NCBI RefSeq assembly: GCF_019399895.1
Contig: NC_091883.1
Coordinates: 538,377-602,376, forward strand
From: Cardiocondyla obscurior
Taxonomy: Eukaryota; Arthropoda; Insecta; Hymenoptera; Formicidae
Direction: 5' to 3'
Length of the DNA stretch: 64,000 bases
In this document: one piece after another, positions 40,470-51,169 of the stretch
Position numbering within the stretch: position 1 is the stretch's first letter
How the letters are laid out: each line of letters opens with the position of its first letter
Position numbers and translations under genes: made by a program
The notes under the pieces: generated by a model
Database searches by the model: none
Told to the model about the DNA's origin: nothing
Seen by the model: the letters and a program-made list of their open reading frames with translations, nothing else

Positions 40470-40516
40470 GTTCTTTCCCTGGGAACAAGAAGTAAAATTC
40501 TTTCCCTCAAAAGAAC
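40470..40516 (+). other. Conserved RNA hairpin near the LTR end (copy C)
   Basis: GTTCTTT/AAAAGAAC outer stem and an inner GGGAA.../...TTCCC stem. Confidence 0.45.
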
Positions 40517-40675
40517 AAAAATCGCACTAAATCAAACCTGTTGTTGCTTAAATCTATTCTTAGCGCTTTATACGCGTGGCATTGAACCACACGCGTTACG
40601 CAAGGATCGGTAGTTACGTCTCTCTCTCTTTTTCCTAACTCTTTACCTGCTCTCAAACCATTTTCACAACACTAG

Positions 40676-41182
40676 TGTTAGAGAATGAAAAAATATCGAG
40701 AAATGTAATATGATATTTGTGCGTTGGAAAGTTTTGTGCGATTGGAAACCTTGCTCCGTTCTTTTGTTACTTGCCAGCACCAAGAAATTTATAACTAAAT
40801 ACCCGGTCACGTAGACCAACTGATAAGTTTCATCTTCAGAGAACCTGGGCCATCCCGTAATATTATGCGCTTGTCCTTACGAACAAAGGTAGGGCAAGCA
40901 GATATTGCGAGCCTTCACGCCGACGAGTTAGTTGCTTTCTGTATTTCAATGCGGATAGATTGTGCTACTCACAAATAATTAGCTACAATATAACTTTTCG
41001 CTTTCGTATGTGCGTTACGATTGCCAAGCTTGTTGCGCGTCGCAGAACCAGCAAGCTCTTATTCTTGAATCAACTTTACTTTCATCTTCGTTATACGCTT
41101 TATTGTACATTCTTTTGTTCAATTAATAAACTATATTTTTTTTTTACTAAAAATTTGTAAAGTGTTTTTGGAAACTTAAACA
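40676..41182. mobile_element. Solo LTR with 5-bp TSD ACTAG
   Basis: 507 bp, TGTTAGAGAATG to TTAAACA, flanked by ACTAG (40671-40675 and 41183-41187). Removing it restores an FTTLDIISAFW-type RT motif across the site. A 5-bp duplication is common for BEL/Pao and some Copia and Gypsy families. Confidence 0.85.
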
Positions 41183-41674
41183 ACTAGACATTATCTCGGC
41201 ATTCTGGTCCATTACACGGAGAATACAAGACAGACACAAGACTGCATTCGTGACACAGGAGGGACATTTTCAGTGGACGTGCCTACCATTCGGTTTAAAG
41301 ACGTCACCAGCCATCTTTCAGAGAATACTGAGTGGCATAATAAGAAAACATAAACTTTCAAGATTTGTGGAAAGATTTGACGACATAATAATATTTTCAA
41401 GAATATTTGAAGAACATATTGAACATATTTCAAGACTGTTAGAAGCCATCATGAAGGATTCAAACTGAAATTTTCGAAATGCTCATTCGCAAAGAATAAG
41501 GCAAAATATTTAAGTCATATAATAGAAAATAACACGATTAGACCACTAAAAGACTATTTAATAGCGGTCAAAGATTTTCCAGTACCTAAAACAAGAAAAT
41601 ACGTTCGCCAATTTCTAGGAAAAGTTAACTTTCATCATAAGTTTATACCACACAGTGCAACAACTCTAGGCCCA
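41183..41674 (+). pseudogene. pol: Gypsy RT fragment
   Basis: The frame shows DRHKTAFVTQEGHFQWTCLP, FGLKTSPAIFQRIL and the palm region FDDIIIFSRIFEEH. A stop at 41466-41468 and another at about 41509 follow, then VPKTRKYVRQFLGKVNFHHK-type sequence leads into RNase H. The palm Tyr before DD is Phe in this frame (ERFDDII), a further sign of decay or divergence. Confidence 0.75.
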
Positions 41675-42490
41675 TTGCACAATCTACTTAAAAAAGATGT
41701 GAAATTCATTTGGACACAACAATGCCAAGAAGCATTCGAAAAAACAAAGAGATGGCTATGCTCGGAACCAGTACTCAAGATATTTGACCCGAACGCCTCA
41801 ATTAATATATACACAGATGCATGTAACGTTGGAGTAGGAGCTGTACTAAAACAGAGAGATGAGAAGGGAGAAAAGAAACCGGTTGCATGTTTTTCAAGAA
41901 AATTAACAGACGCGCAAAAAAAGAAAAAGGCTATATATCTGGAATGTCTAGCGATCAAAGAAGCCGTGAAATACTGGCAACACTGGTTGATGGGTAAAGA
42001 ATTTACAGTTTACTCCGACCATAAACCTCTGGAAAATTTGAATCTTAAGGCAAGAACAGATGAAGAGCTGGGTGACCTGACGTTTTACCTGTCACAATAT
42101 AATTTTAAAGTACAATATAACCCAGGAAAAACAAATCAAGAAGCGGACTGTTTGAGTAGAAATGCAGTATTGGAACCAGATGAGAATTTGGATGATTTTA
42201 TTACCTTTGTAAATCACTACTATAGGGATTTACAAATTCAAGGGCGTAATTTAATTAGCTTAAAAGAAATACAAGAAGATCAAGAAAACAATTTGACAAC
42301 GGAACAGGATAAAAATAAATTAGTAAAAAAGAATGGAATTTATTACAAAAGGATAAAAAGGAAAGAAAAAATTATAATTTCTAGAGATCTTGGCATAAAA
42401 TTATCAAGAAAAATACATGATGAAAACTGTCATTTGGGGAAAACTCAAATGGTAAATAAAATAACACCATATTATACGACAAAAACCTAA
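41675..42490 (+). CDS. pol: RNase H and integrase zinc region of the AT-rich Gypsy
   Basis: This 271-aa open frame has RNase H motifs NIYTDACNVGVGAVL, YLECLAIKEAVKYW, YSDHKPLENLN and TNQEADCLSRN. It then enters the linker and the first His residues of the integrase zinc finger (HDENCHLGKTQMVNKI), stopping at 42490. The next zinc-finger Cys residues (CKNCEIC) follow at about 42510 in another frame. This is one of the longer intact frames in the element but not an independent gene. Confidence 0.7.
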   Translation: MHNLLKKDVKFIWTQQCQEAFEKTKRWLCSEPVLKIFDPNASINIYTDACNVGVGAVLKQRDEKGEKKPVACFSRKLTDAQKKKKAIYLECLAIKEAVKYWQHWLMGKEFTVYSDHKPLENLNLKARTDEELGDLTFYLSQYNFKVQYNPGKTNQEADCLSRNAVLEPDENLDDFITFVNHYYRDLQIQGRNLISLKEIQEDQENNLTTEQDKNKLVKKNGIYYKRIKRKEKIIISRDLGIKLSRKIHDENCHLGKTQMVNKITPYYTTKT

Positions 42491-42570
42491 CAAATATTAT
42501 AAAAAGGATATGTAAAAACTGTGAAATTTGTTTGATAAATAAATCAAGAAGAAAATAAAAATGTGGATTT

Positions 42571-42851
42571 ATGTCACGCTTAGGACCAGCAAAACAACCT
42601 TTCGAAATCGTATCAATTGATACAGTAGGAGGATTTGGAGGATCCAGATCAACGAAGAAATATCTACACATACTAATAGATCATTTTACACAATATGTAT
42701 ATGTATCAACTTCAAAAAACCAAAACGCGAACGAATTTTTAAAATTAACAAAAGCAGTGATAGAGAATCACAAAATTGTCACAATACTAACGGACCAGTA
42801 CGGAGAGAGTGAACCAAACATTAATAATATAGCGGTATTTTTTGATGTTTG
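42571..42851 (+). pseudogene. pol: Integrase core, N-terminal half
   Basis: The frame reads FEIVSIDTVGGFGGSRSTKK (first Asp of the DDE core) and VTILTDQYGE (second Asp). At about 42852 it passes into GC-rich sequence that does not belong to integrase; the Glu-containing helix is missing. The SIDTVGGFGG form is typical of a Gypsy branch that differs from the other pol genes in this window. Confidence 0.65.
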
Positions 42852-43270
42852 CATCAAGGCACAAGCTTCTTGCGCCGTTCCTTTCTGTAATAAGTTACTG
42901 AGCATTTGATCGGGCCCGCCAAACGAAGCCGAACCCGCCGATACCGATCGCGGCAGCGATAGCGCGATCTTTTGAGCTTTCTGTCGGCTTCCCGAACTCG
43001 TTTCGAGTTTGCACGACAGTTTTCGAATTTAGCCGAACAAGGGCGATAAGAGGGCCCATTCCGAACGGGACACGACGAGTTAGTCGCTTCCGAGTCTTCG
43101 CATAGATCACTGCTCTCGCGCACATCCTAAGTTCAATAAAGATTTTTAAGTTTACGGAAGGAGGCTTCGAGGAGAATATTTTCGTTTCTCTCTCTCTCCT
43201 CTCCCACCGCCTCCCTACCCCTACAATAAATAAAATACGATGCAGTATAAATAAACGAAAAAAAAAAAAT
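42852..43270. other. GC-rich unassigned insert in the integrase
   Basis: The sequence is GC-rich in an AT-rich host element, has AATAAA at about 43135 and again near 43225, and ends in an A-rich run (43258-43270). It could be a solo LTR (starting TGTTTGCATC) or a SINE/retroposed RNA with a poly(A) tail. Integrase sequence is lost at the site, so target duplications cannot be tested. The minus-strand ORFs within it look incidental. Confidence 0.35.
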
Positions 43271-43733
43271 AGCTTGGACAACCATAGCAAATAAATGCGT
43301 AGAAGCTTACAACAACACAGAACATACAATCACCAAATACACATCAAGATACCTCTTAGAAGGTGGAAATATAGACATACTACCAAAAGAATTAAACACC
43401 GAATATACAGATGAAAAATTAAAAAGGGACAGAAAACTAGCTTTAAAAAATACAATGAAATCCCACAATTATAATAAGATAAGATTCGATAAAAATCGGA
43501 AAGAATTGAAACTACAGGTTGGAGATGAAGTATACATAGAAAATGGAAATAAATTAAATAAAAAAAAATTGGACGAGTTACAAATTGGACCATTTAAAAT
43601 TACAAAAAAAATCTCAAACTCTATATACGAAATAAATACAGGGCATAGAAAGAAAGAAACAAACCTCTATCACATAACTAAATTGATTCCGGTATCAACT
43701 AGTCCCGAAAACAATCCCGCAATTCGGCTCTGA
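43271..43733 (+). pseudogene. pol: Integrase C-terminal part
   Basis: After the GC-rich insert the frame resumes with AWTTIANKCVEAYNN and YLLEGGNIDILPKEL, then open ORF 43455-43733 with LQVGDEVYIENGNKLNKKKL, QIGPFKITKKI and NLYHITKLIPV. This is the GPY/F-type integrase tail. It ends just before the polypurine tract and 3' LTR, as expected. Confidence 0.7.
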
Positions 43734-43745
43734 TTGTTTTTTCTC

Positions 43746-43757
43746 AAGGAGGGGAGA
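43746..43757 (+). promoter_or_regulatory. Polypurine tract
   Basis: AAGGAGGGGAGA directly before the LTR start TGTAAAAG at 43758. Confidence 0.75.
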
Positions 43758-44125
43758 TGTAAAAGAAAACACGACACACCTATGACGCGTCGAGAACTCT
43801 TTTAATTGACTCCTTTAAATTAATTTCAAATTGTACCGCGTTATCATCGGAGTACCGAATTATCAACCGGGAAAGATATCACGCGATAAGAGAATGATAA
43901 GAATAATAAGAGAAGACGAGTATAAACACGTGCTGCGATTAGGACAGTAGATGAATAATTGACTAACGAAGGATAATTGAACAGAACGGAGTAAAGGCTT
44001 TAATTGTTGTTTTCTCGTTATTTCAGGTAATAAATGTAAATTGTAAATATTGTAAATAACTTTTACCTAAATTTAATAAATCTCGTTATTTCAGAGCAAA
44101 CTCGATTCGTCTTTGTTCCATAACA
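43758..44125 (+). repeat. 3' LTR of the AT-rich Gypsy
   Basis: 368 bp, TGTAAAAGAAAAC to TTCCATAACA. No partner 5' LTR is present in the window. The start is supported by the polypurine tract, the end by the transition to long-LTR sequence. Confidence 0.6.
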
Positions 44126-44684
44126 TTTGTATATTATCTACTCTAGTAGTATAAAAAGAATAAAGAAGGAAGAAAATATTACATACATACCACTCATACT
44201 TATATACATATATTCTTTAAACTCCTAATGTAATTTTCTCACTTTTTAATATGTTCAAAATATATTTATTGTTAAGACTTATTCCCTTCTCTTATTTTAT
44301 TATTTTTTCTATTAATTCTCTAAATTTGTTTTTATACTTTAGATGTGTCAATTAATATTAAATTTTGTTATATTTTGTTTTTGAAATTCTGAGTTAATTA
44401 TTTAAATACAACCCTAATATCCTGTTTATGCGAATAACCACTGCCGGTTCTGTCCCAGAGAATAAGGATTTACCTCCTTTCTCTAAAAAAGAACCAACTA
44501 CGCGCCCAATCTAAGTCCGCAAATCTTGAATATTTAATTTGCGCGTAAAATAGCGTAGTTTCGAATCTCGAATCTCACGCAAAACTCGGTGGTGCGTCAA
44601 CTCCCTACCTTACCTACGAATATCTATCCTGAGGATTTCCTTCAAATATCCAATTAATAAAAATATAATCCTCTTGACGTAACA
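44126..44684 (+). mobile_element. Long-LTR Gypsy family, copy D: LTR 3' end
   Basis: It is collinear with the last 550 bp of the LTR at 50285-52999, including the hairpin (44446-44495) and the terminal GACGTAACA. The ORF, intron and promoter are absent. No gene. Confidence 0.75.
44446..44495 (+). other. Conserved RNA hairpin near the LTR end (copy D)
   Basis: GGTTCT/AGAACC outer stem and AGAGAA/TTCTCT inner stem. The third inner pair is A-T here and in the full element, but G-C in copies A and B. Confidence 0.5.
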
Positions 44685-45044
44685 GGGGAAAGTGTAACAA
44701 ATTATGATGTTTTACTTTAAGCGTTGTGTAATGTATCGGTATTATGTATCGGTACGTGCGCTTACGGTAAGCTAAGTCGTGCTGTTTTAGCACAACATTG
44801 ATAAGGCGCCCTTTGAAAGCCCGTAAGGCTTGATTTCCTTCGGGAAGTCATTCGCTCTTAGGTAGCGTCTCCGACCAGGTCATCTCTGTACCTCCGGATT
44901 AATAAATATATTCTCTATTGTTTTTTATATGAGTTATACTTTCTTTGAGAACATTACAAATTGACGACAAGGATGGGATTTAACAATATTAGTGCAGAGT
45001 GATTGTGGGTCGAGAAAAATATACGCTGAGGTGATAGTACCCCG

Positions 45045-46268
45045 ATGAGTGACTCGGACGGATCGACAAGTGATGTAATAAAGAAAAGTGTTAATTGGGT
45101 CTATTACTTAAGAAAAGAGCAAGTGTTTCGCTTGCTCAAGGAAAAACAGATTAAATACGAAGAATTCGAGACATTGGACGTATTGCGGAAGAGATTGGCC
45201 GAAGCGATACGAAGTGAGCAAGAGCCGTCGCGAAACCAAACATCAGCCTTTTGTCCGCTGATCACTATTGAACCCCCGATTGACCTCACTGCTAACAACG
45301 GCATGATGGCAACGGAAGCACCCAAACTGGAAGCACCGAAGCTGGAATTTCATCTAAAGAGTGATGATTGGGAAACGTTTGTGAACCGACTGGAAATTTA
45401 TTTCTAAGCTAATAACATCACGGATGCCAAGAGAAGAGCGGTTATCATGTTGACTAAGGTGGATGTGGAAACATTCAAACTACTCCGTAATCTTTGCGCG
45501 CCAGATAAGCCAGGCATGAAAAGCTATGAACAACTGCAGAAAATTATGGACGATTACTTATGCCCAGCTCCTTCAGAAGTAATGAAAAGGTGTACCTTCA
45601 ATCAAGCAAAACAAGAAGTCTCGGAATCAGTAGCGGAATATGCAATTAAGCTCAAAAAATTATCACTAAATTGTAATTTTATAAATTTAAAGATGGCATT
45701 AAAAGATCAGTTTGTTAGTGGAATTAGAGATGAAGTGACACGAGTGGTATTGTTTAAAAATAAGGAGCTAACATTCGAGGCGGCCTTAGAGGAAGCCATG
45801 GCGCGTGGAAATGCAACGAAAAATGCAGCGGGATCATTAAGAATATTGGCACATAAAAACTCAAAAGGGGAAATGTATACGTTGAGAAATAAAAAATTTG
45901 ATCGTCTCTGGCAACATAATCGTTTGAGGCCGCATCAGAAAACGATATGCAACTTTACGGCTAAAAGAGAGATGCATAATCCGAGTAGGAGTTATAACAA
46001 CGAACGTGAGAAGAAGTGCTACTGTTGTGGTAAACCAAACCACAGGGCAAACAGATGCCGTTACCGTTATAAGACGTGTAACGTGTGCCAGCGTCGGGGT
46101 CACCTAGAAGCAGCATGCAGGAGTAAACAGTCGATGACGTCATCAAGGCCCGGCAAACCAAGGGATCGGCAATATGATATCTTTAGGACAACAACTTGGG
46201 AGAAACAGATAAGAACACAGCGTCTTACTCACAAAACAAATTTTATCCCTTGCAAGCGAGCAATGTAA
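45045..46268 (+). pseudogene. gag: Gag of the Mag-like Gypsy, one in-frame stop
   Basis: One frame is open from the ATG at 45045 to a TAA at 45405-45407, and again to 46268. The N-terminus has a SAP-like or helical stretch (QVFRLLKEKQIKYEEFETLD). The capsid part follows (DDWETFVNRLEIYF, then FNQAKQEVSESVAEYAIKLK). Two zinc knuckles end it, CYCCGKPNHRANRC and CNVCQRRGHLEAAC. Two adjacent CCHC motifs of this form are typical of Mag-type gags. A single nonsense mutation separates the halves. Confidence 0.78.
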
Positions 46269-46558
46269 ACGAAAAGGGTAGCCCCATGTTTGTAGATGTA
46301 ATAATTAACGGAAAAAAGATAGCAATAGCAGTGGATTCGGGAACGTATTTATCGGTAATTTCAGAAAAAACGTATGCGGAACACTTTAAAGCAATTAAAT
46401 TGAGAAAAACTGAAACGCACTTGAAAAGCTACTTGCAGCAGACAATGTATCCGATCGGTAAATTAGAAAACTTAAATGTAACTATGAATAATGAAACGCA
46501 AAAATTGAGCTTGTTAGTAATGAAAGGCGTCGGGCCACCGTTAGTAGGTAGACAATGA
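46196..46558 (+). pseudogene. pro: Protease of the Mag-like Gypsy
   Basis: This frame overlaps the end of gag at -1. It shows MFVDVIINGKKIAIAVDSGT, with DSGT as the active site, and VMKGVGPPLVGRQ. The TGA at 46556-46558 stands where the family usually has Trp in GRQWL, and the frame then continues into RT with no shift, so it is a nonsense mutation. The downstream RT frame is the same one. Confidence 0.72.
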
Positions 46559-46603
46559 TTATCGGTATTCGGATTATGGTCATTCAAAATAGAAAAGGTA
46601 GGA

Positions 46604-47110
46604 ATGCAAAGACGCGAATCGTATCGAATAGATGTTGACCGTACACGAAATGAACTGTTTAAGCGTTTTTCTAAACTATTTAGCAATGAACCGGGACATT
46701 ATGATAAAGGTAATATTTCGATAAAAGTAAAAGAGGGGACTCAACCCGTAGCGTTAAAGGCACGTCATGCGCCGTTTGCATTGAAAGAAAAAATAGAAAA
46801 GGAAATAGAAAGATTAATAGCATGCGGACATTTGGAGCGCGTAAAAGAAAGTGATTGGGCAACTCCAATCGTACCGATTATTAAAAGTAATGGACAAGTG
46901 CGTATATGCGGAGACTTGAAAATGACAATTAACCCGCACATTGTAATGTGTAATTATCCGCTTCCATTGATTGAAGATATTTTTAGAATACTACAAAAAG
47001 GTACCAAATATTTACAGCTAGATTTAAGACACGCGTACATGCAAATACCCGTTAAAGAAGAATGTAGACATCTGTTAACAATAGCCACTCATACAGGCTA
47101 TTTGCATTAA
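46604..47110 (+). pseudogene. pol: RT N-terminal half of the Mag-like Gypsy
   Basis: The frame includes FKRFSKLFSNEPGHY, PVALKARHAPFALKEKIEKE, HLERVKESDWATPIVPI, VRICGDLKMTINPHI and TKYLQLDLRHAYMQIPV with the first catalytic Asp. It stops at 47108-47110 and is then interrupted by a solo LTR at 47128. After removing that LTR the frame would continue IASGPCEFQK. The stop is inside the remaining 17 bp before the insertion and is a separate lesion. Confidence 0.75.
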
Positions 47111-47127
47111 ACTAAGACAGCGAAAGG

Positions 47128-47659
47128 TGTTCAGGATTAAGTCTTTGTTTTTTCTTAAAAGATTAGAGCTCTTAGTCATATCAGCGTTGCATTGACCAGC
47201 CGAATCATTGTCATAGCGCATCCAGGACAGCTCATAAAATTATCAAAACTTATATTAAAATACGTGCGTTATCTCGCTTAGCAACAGGATTGTCCCTTCG
47301 GAAAGGCCCAAGTACAAGGTTCTTCTTTGTCGTAAGACAAAGGCGATGATCATCCTAGCCTGATCGCGCGGTCGATCCAGGCAGTCTTCAGCTAGATCTC
47401 ACAACGTACGCGCCGCAGTATCGCTAACTTGCCTTATTCGAATACTCTTAATGCAGCAGTAGCATTAAAGTTTCTCGCCGATTCGCAGCAATCTTGATTT
47501 ATTTATCCGCTGTAATTTAAATCGCAGAATATTAAACTCGCAGCAGTTTTGTTCACTCTGTATTGGCATAATATTAAATACAGTTTACTTGTTATTTTTG
47601 TAATACGGAAATTATATTGAACCTGCGTCCTTTCTATCCGTCGCGTGCAATCGTGAACA
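47128..47659. mobile_element. Solo LTR with 5-bp TSD AAAGG
   Basis: 532 bp with ends TGTTCA and TGAACA, and AAAGG on both sides (47123-47127 and 47660-47664 region). Removing it and one duplication joins the RT frame. No ORF of note. The long termini and the 5-bp duplication fit a BEL/Pao-type LTR. Confidence 0.85.
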
Positions 47660-48259
47660 AAAGGCATAGCATCTGGGCCGTGCGAATTTCAAAAGATTAT
47701 TGAAAATTCCCTCCGAGGCATTCCTAACACCATTCCATATTTAGATAATATATATGTAACGGGCGAAACTGATGAAGAATATTTAATTAATCTAGAAAAA
47801 GTGCAATTGTTTAGAAAAATGCGGGTTACGTTTGAATAAAGAAAAAAGCGAATTCTTCAAGTCAAAAATAGAAGTATTGGGATTTGTAATTGATGCAAGT
47901 GGGTTGCACAAATCTAAAGCTACAGTTAAAGCCATGGCCAAGCGCCCAGACCAGAAAGTGCCAAACAACTTCAATTATTTCTCGGTTTAATAAATTTTTA
48001 CGCCAGATTTTTGCCTAACCGCTCAGAAAAACTTAAACTTTTGTATAATTGTGTAAATAACAAAGAATTTGAATTGACTGTAGATTGTGGAAATGCTTTT
48101 CGTTGGGTCAAATCGGAGCTGATCTTATCACGAGTACTGGCTCATTACGATCCAAACAAAGAAATTGTACTAGCTTGTGACGCTTCCACATATGGATTAT
48201 CGGCTAATTTATCACATAGATATAAGGACGGTACGGAACGCCTTATCGCGTATGCGTAA
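47660..48259 (+). pseudogene. pol: RT C-terminal half and RNase H start of the Mag-like Gypsy
   Basis: The region shows IPYLDNIYVTGETDEEYL, where the palm DD is DN, then a stop at 47837 and frame changes. From 48011 an open frame encodes the RT-RNase H connection and RNase H with LACDASTYGLSANLSHRYKD and LIAYA. A stop (TAA, 48257-48259) ends it. The second catalytic Asp of the YXDD box being Asn would by itself kill polymerase activity. Confidence 0.7.
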
Positions 48260-48493
48260 AAAAAAATTCTAAAAAATAAATTAAGCAGAGCGATTATTGA
48301 TAAAGAAGCAAGCGCCATAGTTTTCGGTTTCAAAAAATTCTATGATTACATTTATGGTAAAAAAATAACATTGAGAACAGACCATAAGCCGTTGGAATAT
48401 ATTTTAGGTTCTAAAGTGGGTATCTCTTTAACGGGTGCAAGCAGATTGCAACAATGATCATATTTTTTATCGGGATTTAAATATAAGATTAAA

Positions 48494-48820
48494 GTGGTAA
48501 AATCGCAAGAAAACGGAAATTGTGACGCGCTTTCGAGACCCCCAGTTGACGATGAAACCGATGTGTTCAAGGCAGATTTCACTCCAATGTATCACATTAA
48601 CGAAGGATTAAAAAGTCTAAATCAAAAAGATATTGCTAAAGAAACTAAAGTGGGTCCGACGTTGAAAAAGATATTTGAATTTTCTGTCAATGGCTGGCCA
48701 TCAAATTTAACAGAATTATCTGAAGAAGAAAAAAAATATCACAGTAAACGTTTAGATATAACAATAGAAGATAATTGTTTATTATGGGGTAATAGGATAA
48801 TCGTGCCAGAAAAATTTTGA
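48494..48820 (+). pseudogene. pol: RNase H end and linker of the Mag-like Gypsy
   Basis: The frame starts inside the RNase H end (GNCDALSRPP), then a linker with FSVNGWPSNLTELSEEEKKY and LLWGNRIIVPEKF before the integrase zinc region. Between 48260 and 48494 the family sequence is present (TDHKPLEYILG) but in broken frames with stops at 48456 and nearby. No catalytic site lies in this ORF itself. Confidence 0.65.
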
Positions 48821-49615
48821 CTAATAATATTAAATGAACATGTATCCTATTTAGGGGTTGTTAAAATTAAAATGTTCGCTAGATCATATTTTTAGTGGCC
48901 GGGAATTAACAAAGATATAGAGCTTATGGTTAAGGGATGTAAAATCTGTTTGGAAGAATTACCGACACCAGCTCATGGACCATTAACCTCATGGTCCTGG
49001 CCTGAGAAAGCATGGAGTCGAATTCATTGTGACTTTTTAAGACCATTTTATAATCGCATGTAATTAGTAGTAGTTGACGCTCATTCTAAGTGGCCAGAAG
49101 TTATTGATTTTCATCAGAACACAAGAGCTTATAAAGTTACCCAAGAATTAAAAACGTTATTTGCTAGATATGAATATCCGACTCATGTAGTAACTGATAA
49201 CGGACGACAATTTACGAACACGGAATTGCGAGATTACTTCAACTCAACGGAAATTAGACATAGCTTCTCACCGCCTTACCACTCAGCTACTAATGGCGCG
49301 GCCAAAAATTTTGATAAAACGTTCAAAAATAAAGTCTCTAAGATTATAAAAAAGGGAGAGGTGTTGGAAGACGCAATCAACATATTCTTAATTGATTACC
49401 GTAGCATTCCGCATTGTACTACCGGTAAAAGTCCGGCATGGTTATTTTATCAACGGAAAATGACAACAAAGTTTGACATGTTGAGACCTAATGCCAAAGA
49501 ATTTGTTGAAAAGAAACAGCTTTCGCAAATTGTCGAAAATTCCGGGAATCGAACGGAAACGTTTGGAGTAGGCAATCGTGTAATGGTTGACAAGCATGGC
49601 AAGCGCCAAGTGTAG
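48821..49615 (+). pseudogene. pol: Integrase of the Mag-like Gypsy, catalytic Glu replaced
   Basis: The zinc finger and first core part (PEKAWSRIHCDFLRPF with the first Asp) have stops near 48892 and 49060. The ORF 49226-49615 follows directly on the second Asp (VVTDNGRQFT, at about 49190-49220) and covers YHSATNGAAKNFDKTFKNKV. In that motif the third catalytic residue, normally Glu in NGAAE, is Lys (49304-49306). The frame stops at 49613-49615, where the flanking sequence changes. Confidence 0.72.
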
Positions 49616-50284
49616 GCAATGTAGTCTGCACTCCTTACCGCACATGGCGGGTAATGCAGACTACACCGGTTTCCTTCGCGCGCATACGCGCCACACACTC
49701 AGGAAAGGAATTTCTCCTATTCTCCCTCTCGCGCTTTAGATATTTTAGAAATTCGACGATCGGCAGCAGCTAGCAAAAATTCAGTTAGATACAGCGGCGT
49801 CAACTGAGCACACGTATTGTCGATCCTCCGCGGTCATCTCTTTCCGCAAGTTTATAGTATGTATTTTGCTAAATAAAGCATTTGAATTGTAATTACAAGT
49901 GTCGTAATTTCTAACGGCACCTTGTTTAAAACACTGGGGTACGTATAATTGTATAGATGAGACATACACGCACATAGTCTCCCTACACCAAGGCAAACGA
50001 ATCGCGGGTACAATAACGAAAAGATTGTCGCTCTTAACATTTCCCTGGCGAAAATAAGAAGTCTTATTGAACGTTAACAAACATTTGGTGAAGGTTTTCT
50101 GAGCCTTCTTACGCTTCCAAATGTTGTAAAAACGCTTACATAACGCTGTTGGGTTGTAAACGCTTTCGGAATGCTTATCAAATGCTGTATAAAACGTTTA
50201 GAAAAAATTTTATAATGTTAAGCAAACGGATTTTAGAAAACGCTTAATGAGCCCTGAAACGACTTTGTATTGAGTGTTTGCAGT
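49616..50284. other. Unassigned sequence between two elements
   Basis: The first 300 bp include TGTAGTCTGCACTCC followed by an approximate inverse (GCAGACTACA) and an AATAAA at 49873, and might be an LTR fragment. The rest (50070-50280) is AT-rich with repeated AACGCTT/AAACG words. I see no gene in it. The ORFs in this stretch have no recognisable content. Confidence 0.35.
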
Positions 50285-51035
50285 TGTTACGTCTCCGACT
50301 CCGCGTCTCTTTTTTTCGACGTATATTAAAATTTTAGTTAAGGGGAAGGTAGACCGTAGTCCATTGTAATATAAAAAAAAGGAATTTCAGAGTCTTTCAG
50401 AAAATAAATTCAATAGACGTCCACATATTCCGGGACAATTTGTTGCGTGAAAGCATAAGAAACATGCAACAAATTGCGAACGGGCGCCAACAGGATGTCA
50501 GACAAAGAATTTGTCTAGACATAACACAAAAAAAATCAAAATTTAAGAGCTCATAAATATTTCAACTTTGATAACCTGTCTGTCATAGGGAAAGAAAAAT
50601 AACTTTTTCTTAAAATTGTAATTGCGTACCGATCCCGAGCTTTAGAAAAACCAAGGGCGCGAGAGACCCGAAATTACCGGAGTATGTGACGCAGGCAAAG
50701 GCAATAAAGCCAGGTAACCATATGTCATATGGAAAGTAAGAGTTACCTAACCATCTCTCGATGGAAATGATAGAAAAATTCTGGAAGGCTCGGAAGGGGT
50801 AACTCGTTGAAGCGGGGGTGCTTCGTAGGCACATTACTTCCTTAAAACCCATGGATTTCGGGAACTCCTCACCAAAATCTAGAAACTAAGGGCGAAAACT
50901 TAAAATAGAGAAGGGATGAAGTGCGAGTGCCCAATAATTTTGAGATAGGAAAAGTGGAGGAATAAGCTCTGCAAATGAGAGATTAGAATCTCAGAAAAAT
51001 GAAAATTCGGGAAGAGTCCTCCCCTTTTCCGAGCT

Positions 51036-51042
51036 TATAAAA
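51036..51042 (+). promoter_or_regulatory. TATA box of the long LTR
   Basis: TATAAAA in GAGCTTATAAAATC, with a start-site-like CTCTCTTGC about 30 nt downstream. It is conserved in copies B, C and the 3' LTR. Confidence 0.72.
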
Positions 51043-51169
51043 TCTTGTGCTCAGGGTGAGCACGCTCTCTTGCATCTTAGCTACAACCGAATAAGTTTTA
51101 CTAAAACCTCACGTGAGTGTCTTGAGTGTGCAAGCCAATCTGAAGAAGCAGTTTGAAGATCTCCTAAAA

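Larger units (their letters stand above)
37552..40655 (+). mobile_element. Long-LTR Gypsy family, copy C: LTR, 3' end eroded
   Basis: It begins TGTTACGTCC and has the same U3, TATA box (38295-38301), intron, ORF and U5 hairpin as copies B and the full element. The terminal GACGTAACA is missing: around 40655 the sequence passes into Gypsy RT. No target duplication was found. A solo LTR (39630-40063) interrupts the ORF. The U3 portion 37552-38290 and the U5 portion 40141-40655 contain no other gene that I can support. Confidence 0.75.
40656..44125 (+). mobile_element. AT-rich Gypsy remnant (RT to 3' LTR)
   Basis: From about 40656 a Gypsy pol runs to a polypurine tract (43746-43757, AAGGAGGGGAGA) and an LTR (43758-44125). 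The 5' LTR, gag and protease are missing. It is interrupted by a solo LTR (40676-41182) and by a GC-rich segment (42852-43270). The right flank is a long-LTR fragment (copy D). Confidence 0.75.
44693..49615 (+). mobile_element. Mag-like Gypsy retrotransposon, decayed
   Basis: A 5' LTR (44693-44958, TGTAAC to ATTACA) is followed by a degenerate PBS (about 44961-44978, TTGACGACAAGGATGGGA), gag, protease, RT, RNase H and integrase. In-frame stops are scattered through gag and pol, a solo LTR splits RT, and the integrase Glu is replaced. No 3' LTR was found; the pol end at 49615 is followed by other sequence. Confidence 0.75.

Noticed and set aside
50610..50852. Minus-strand ORF that recurs at 63516-63740
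   Set aside because: The two are the same position in the 5' and 3' LTRs of one element, so recurrence is not independent evidence of coding. There is no such frame in copies B and C.
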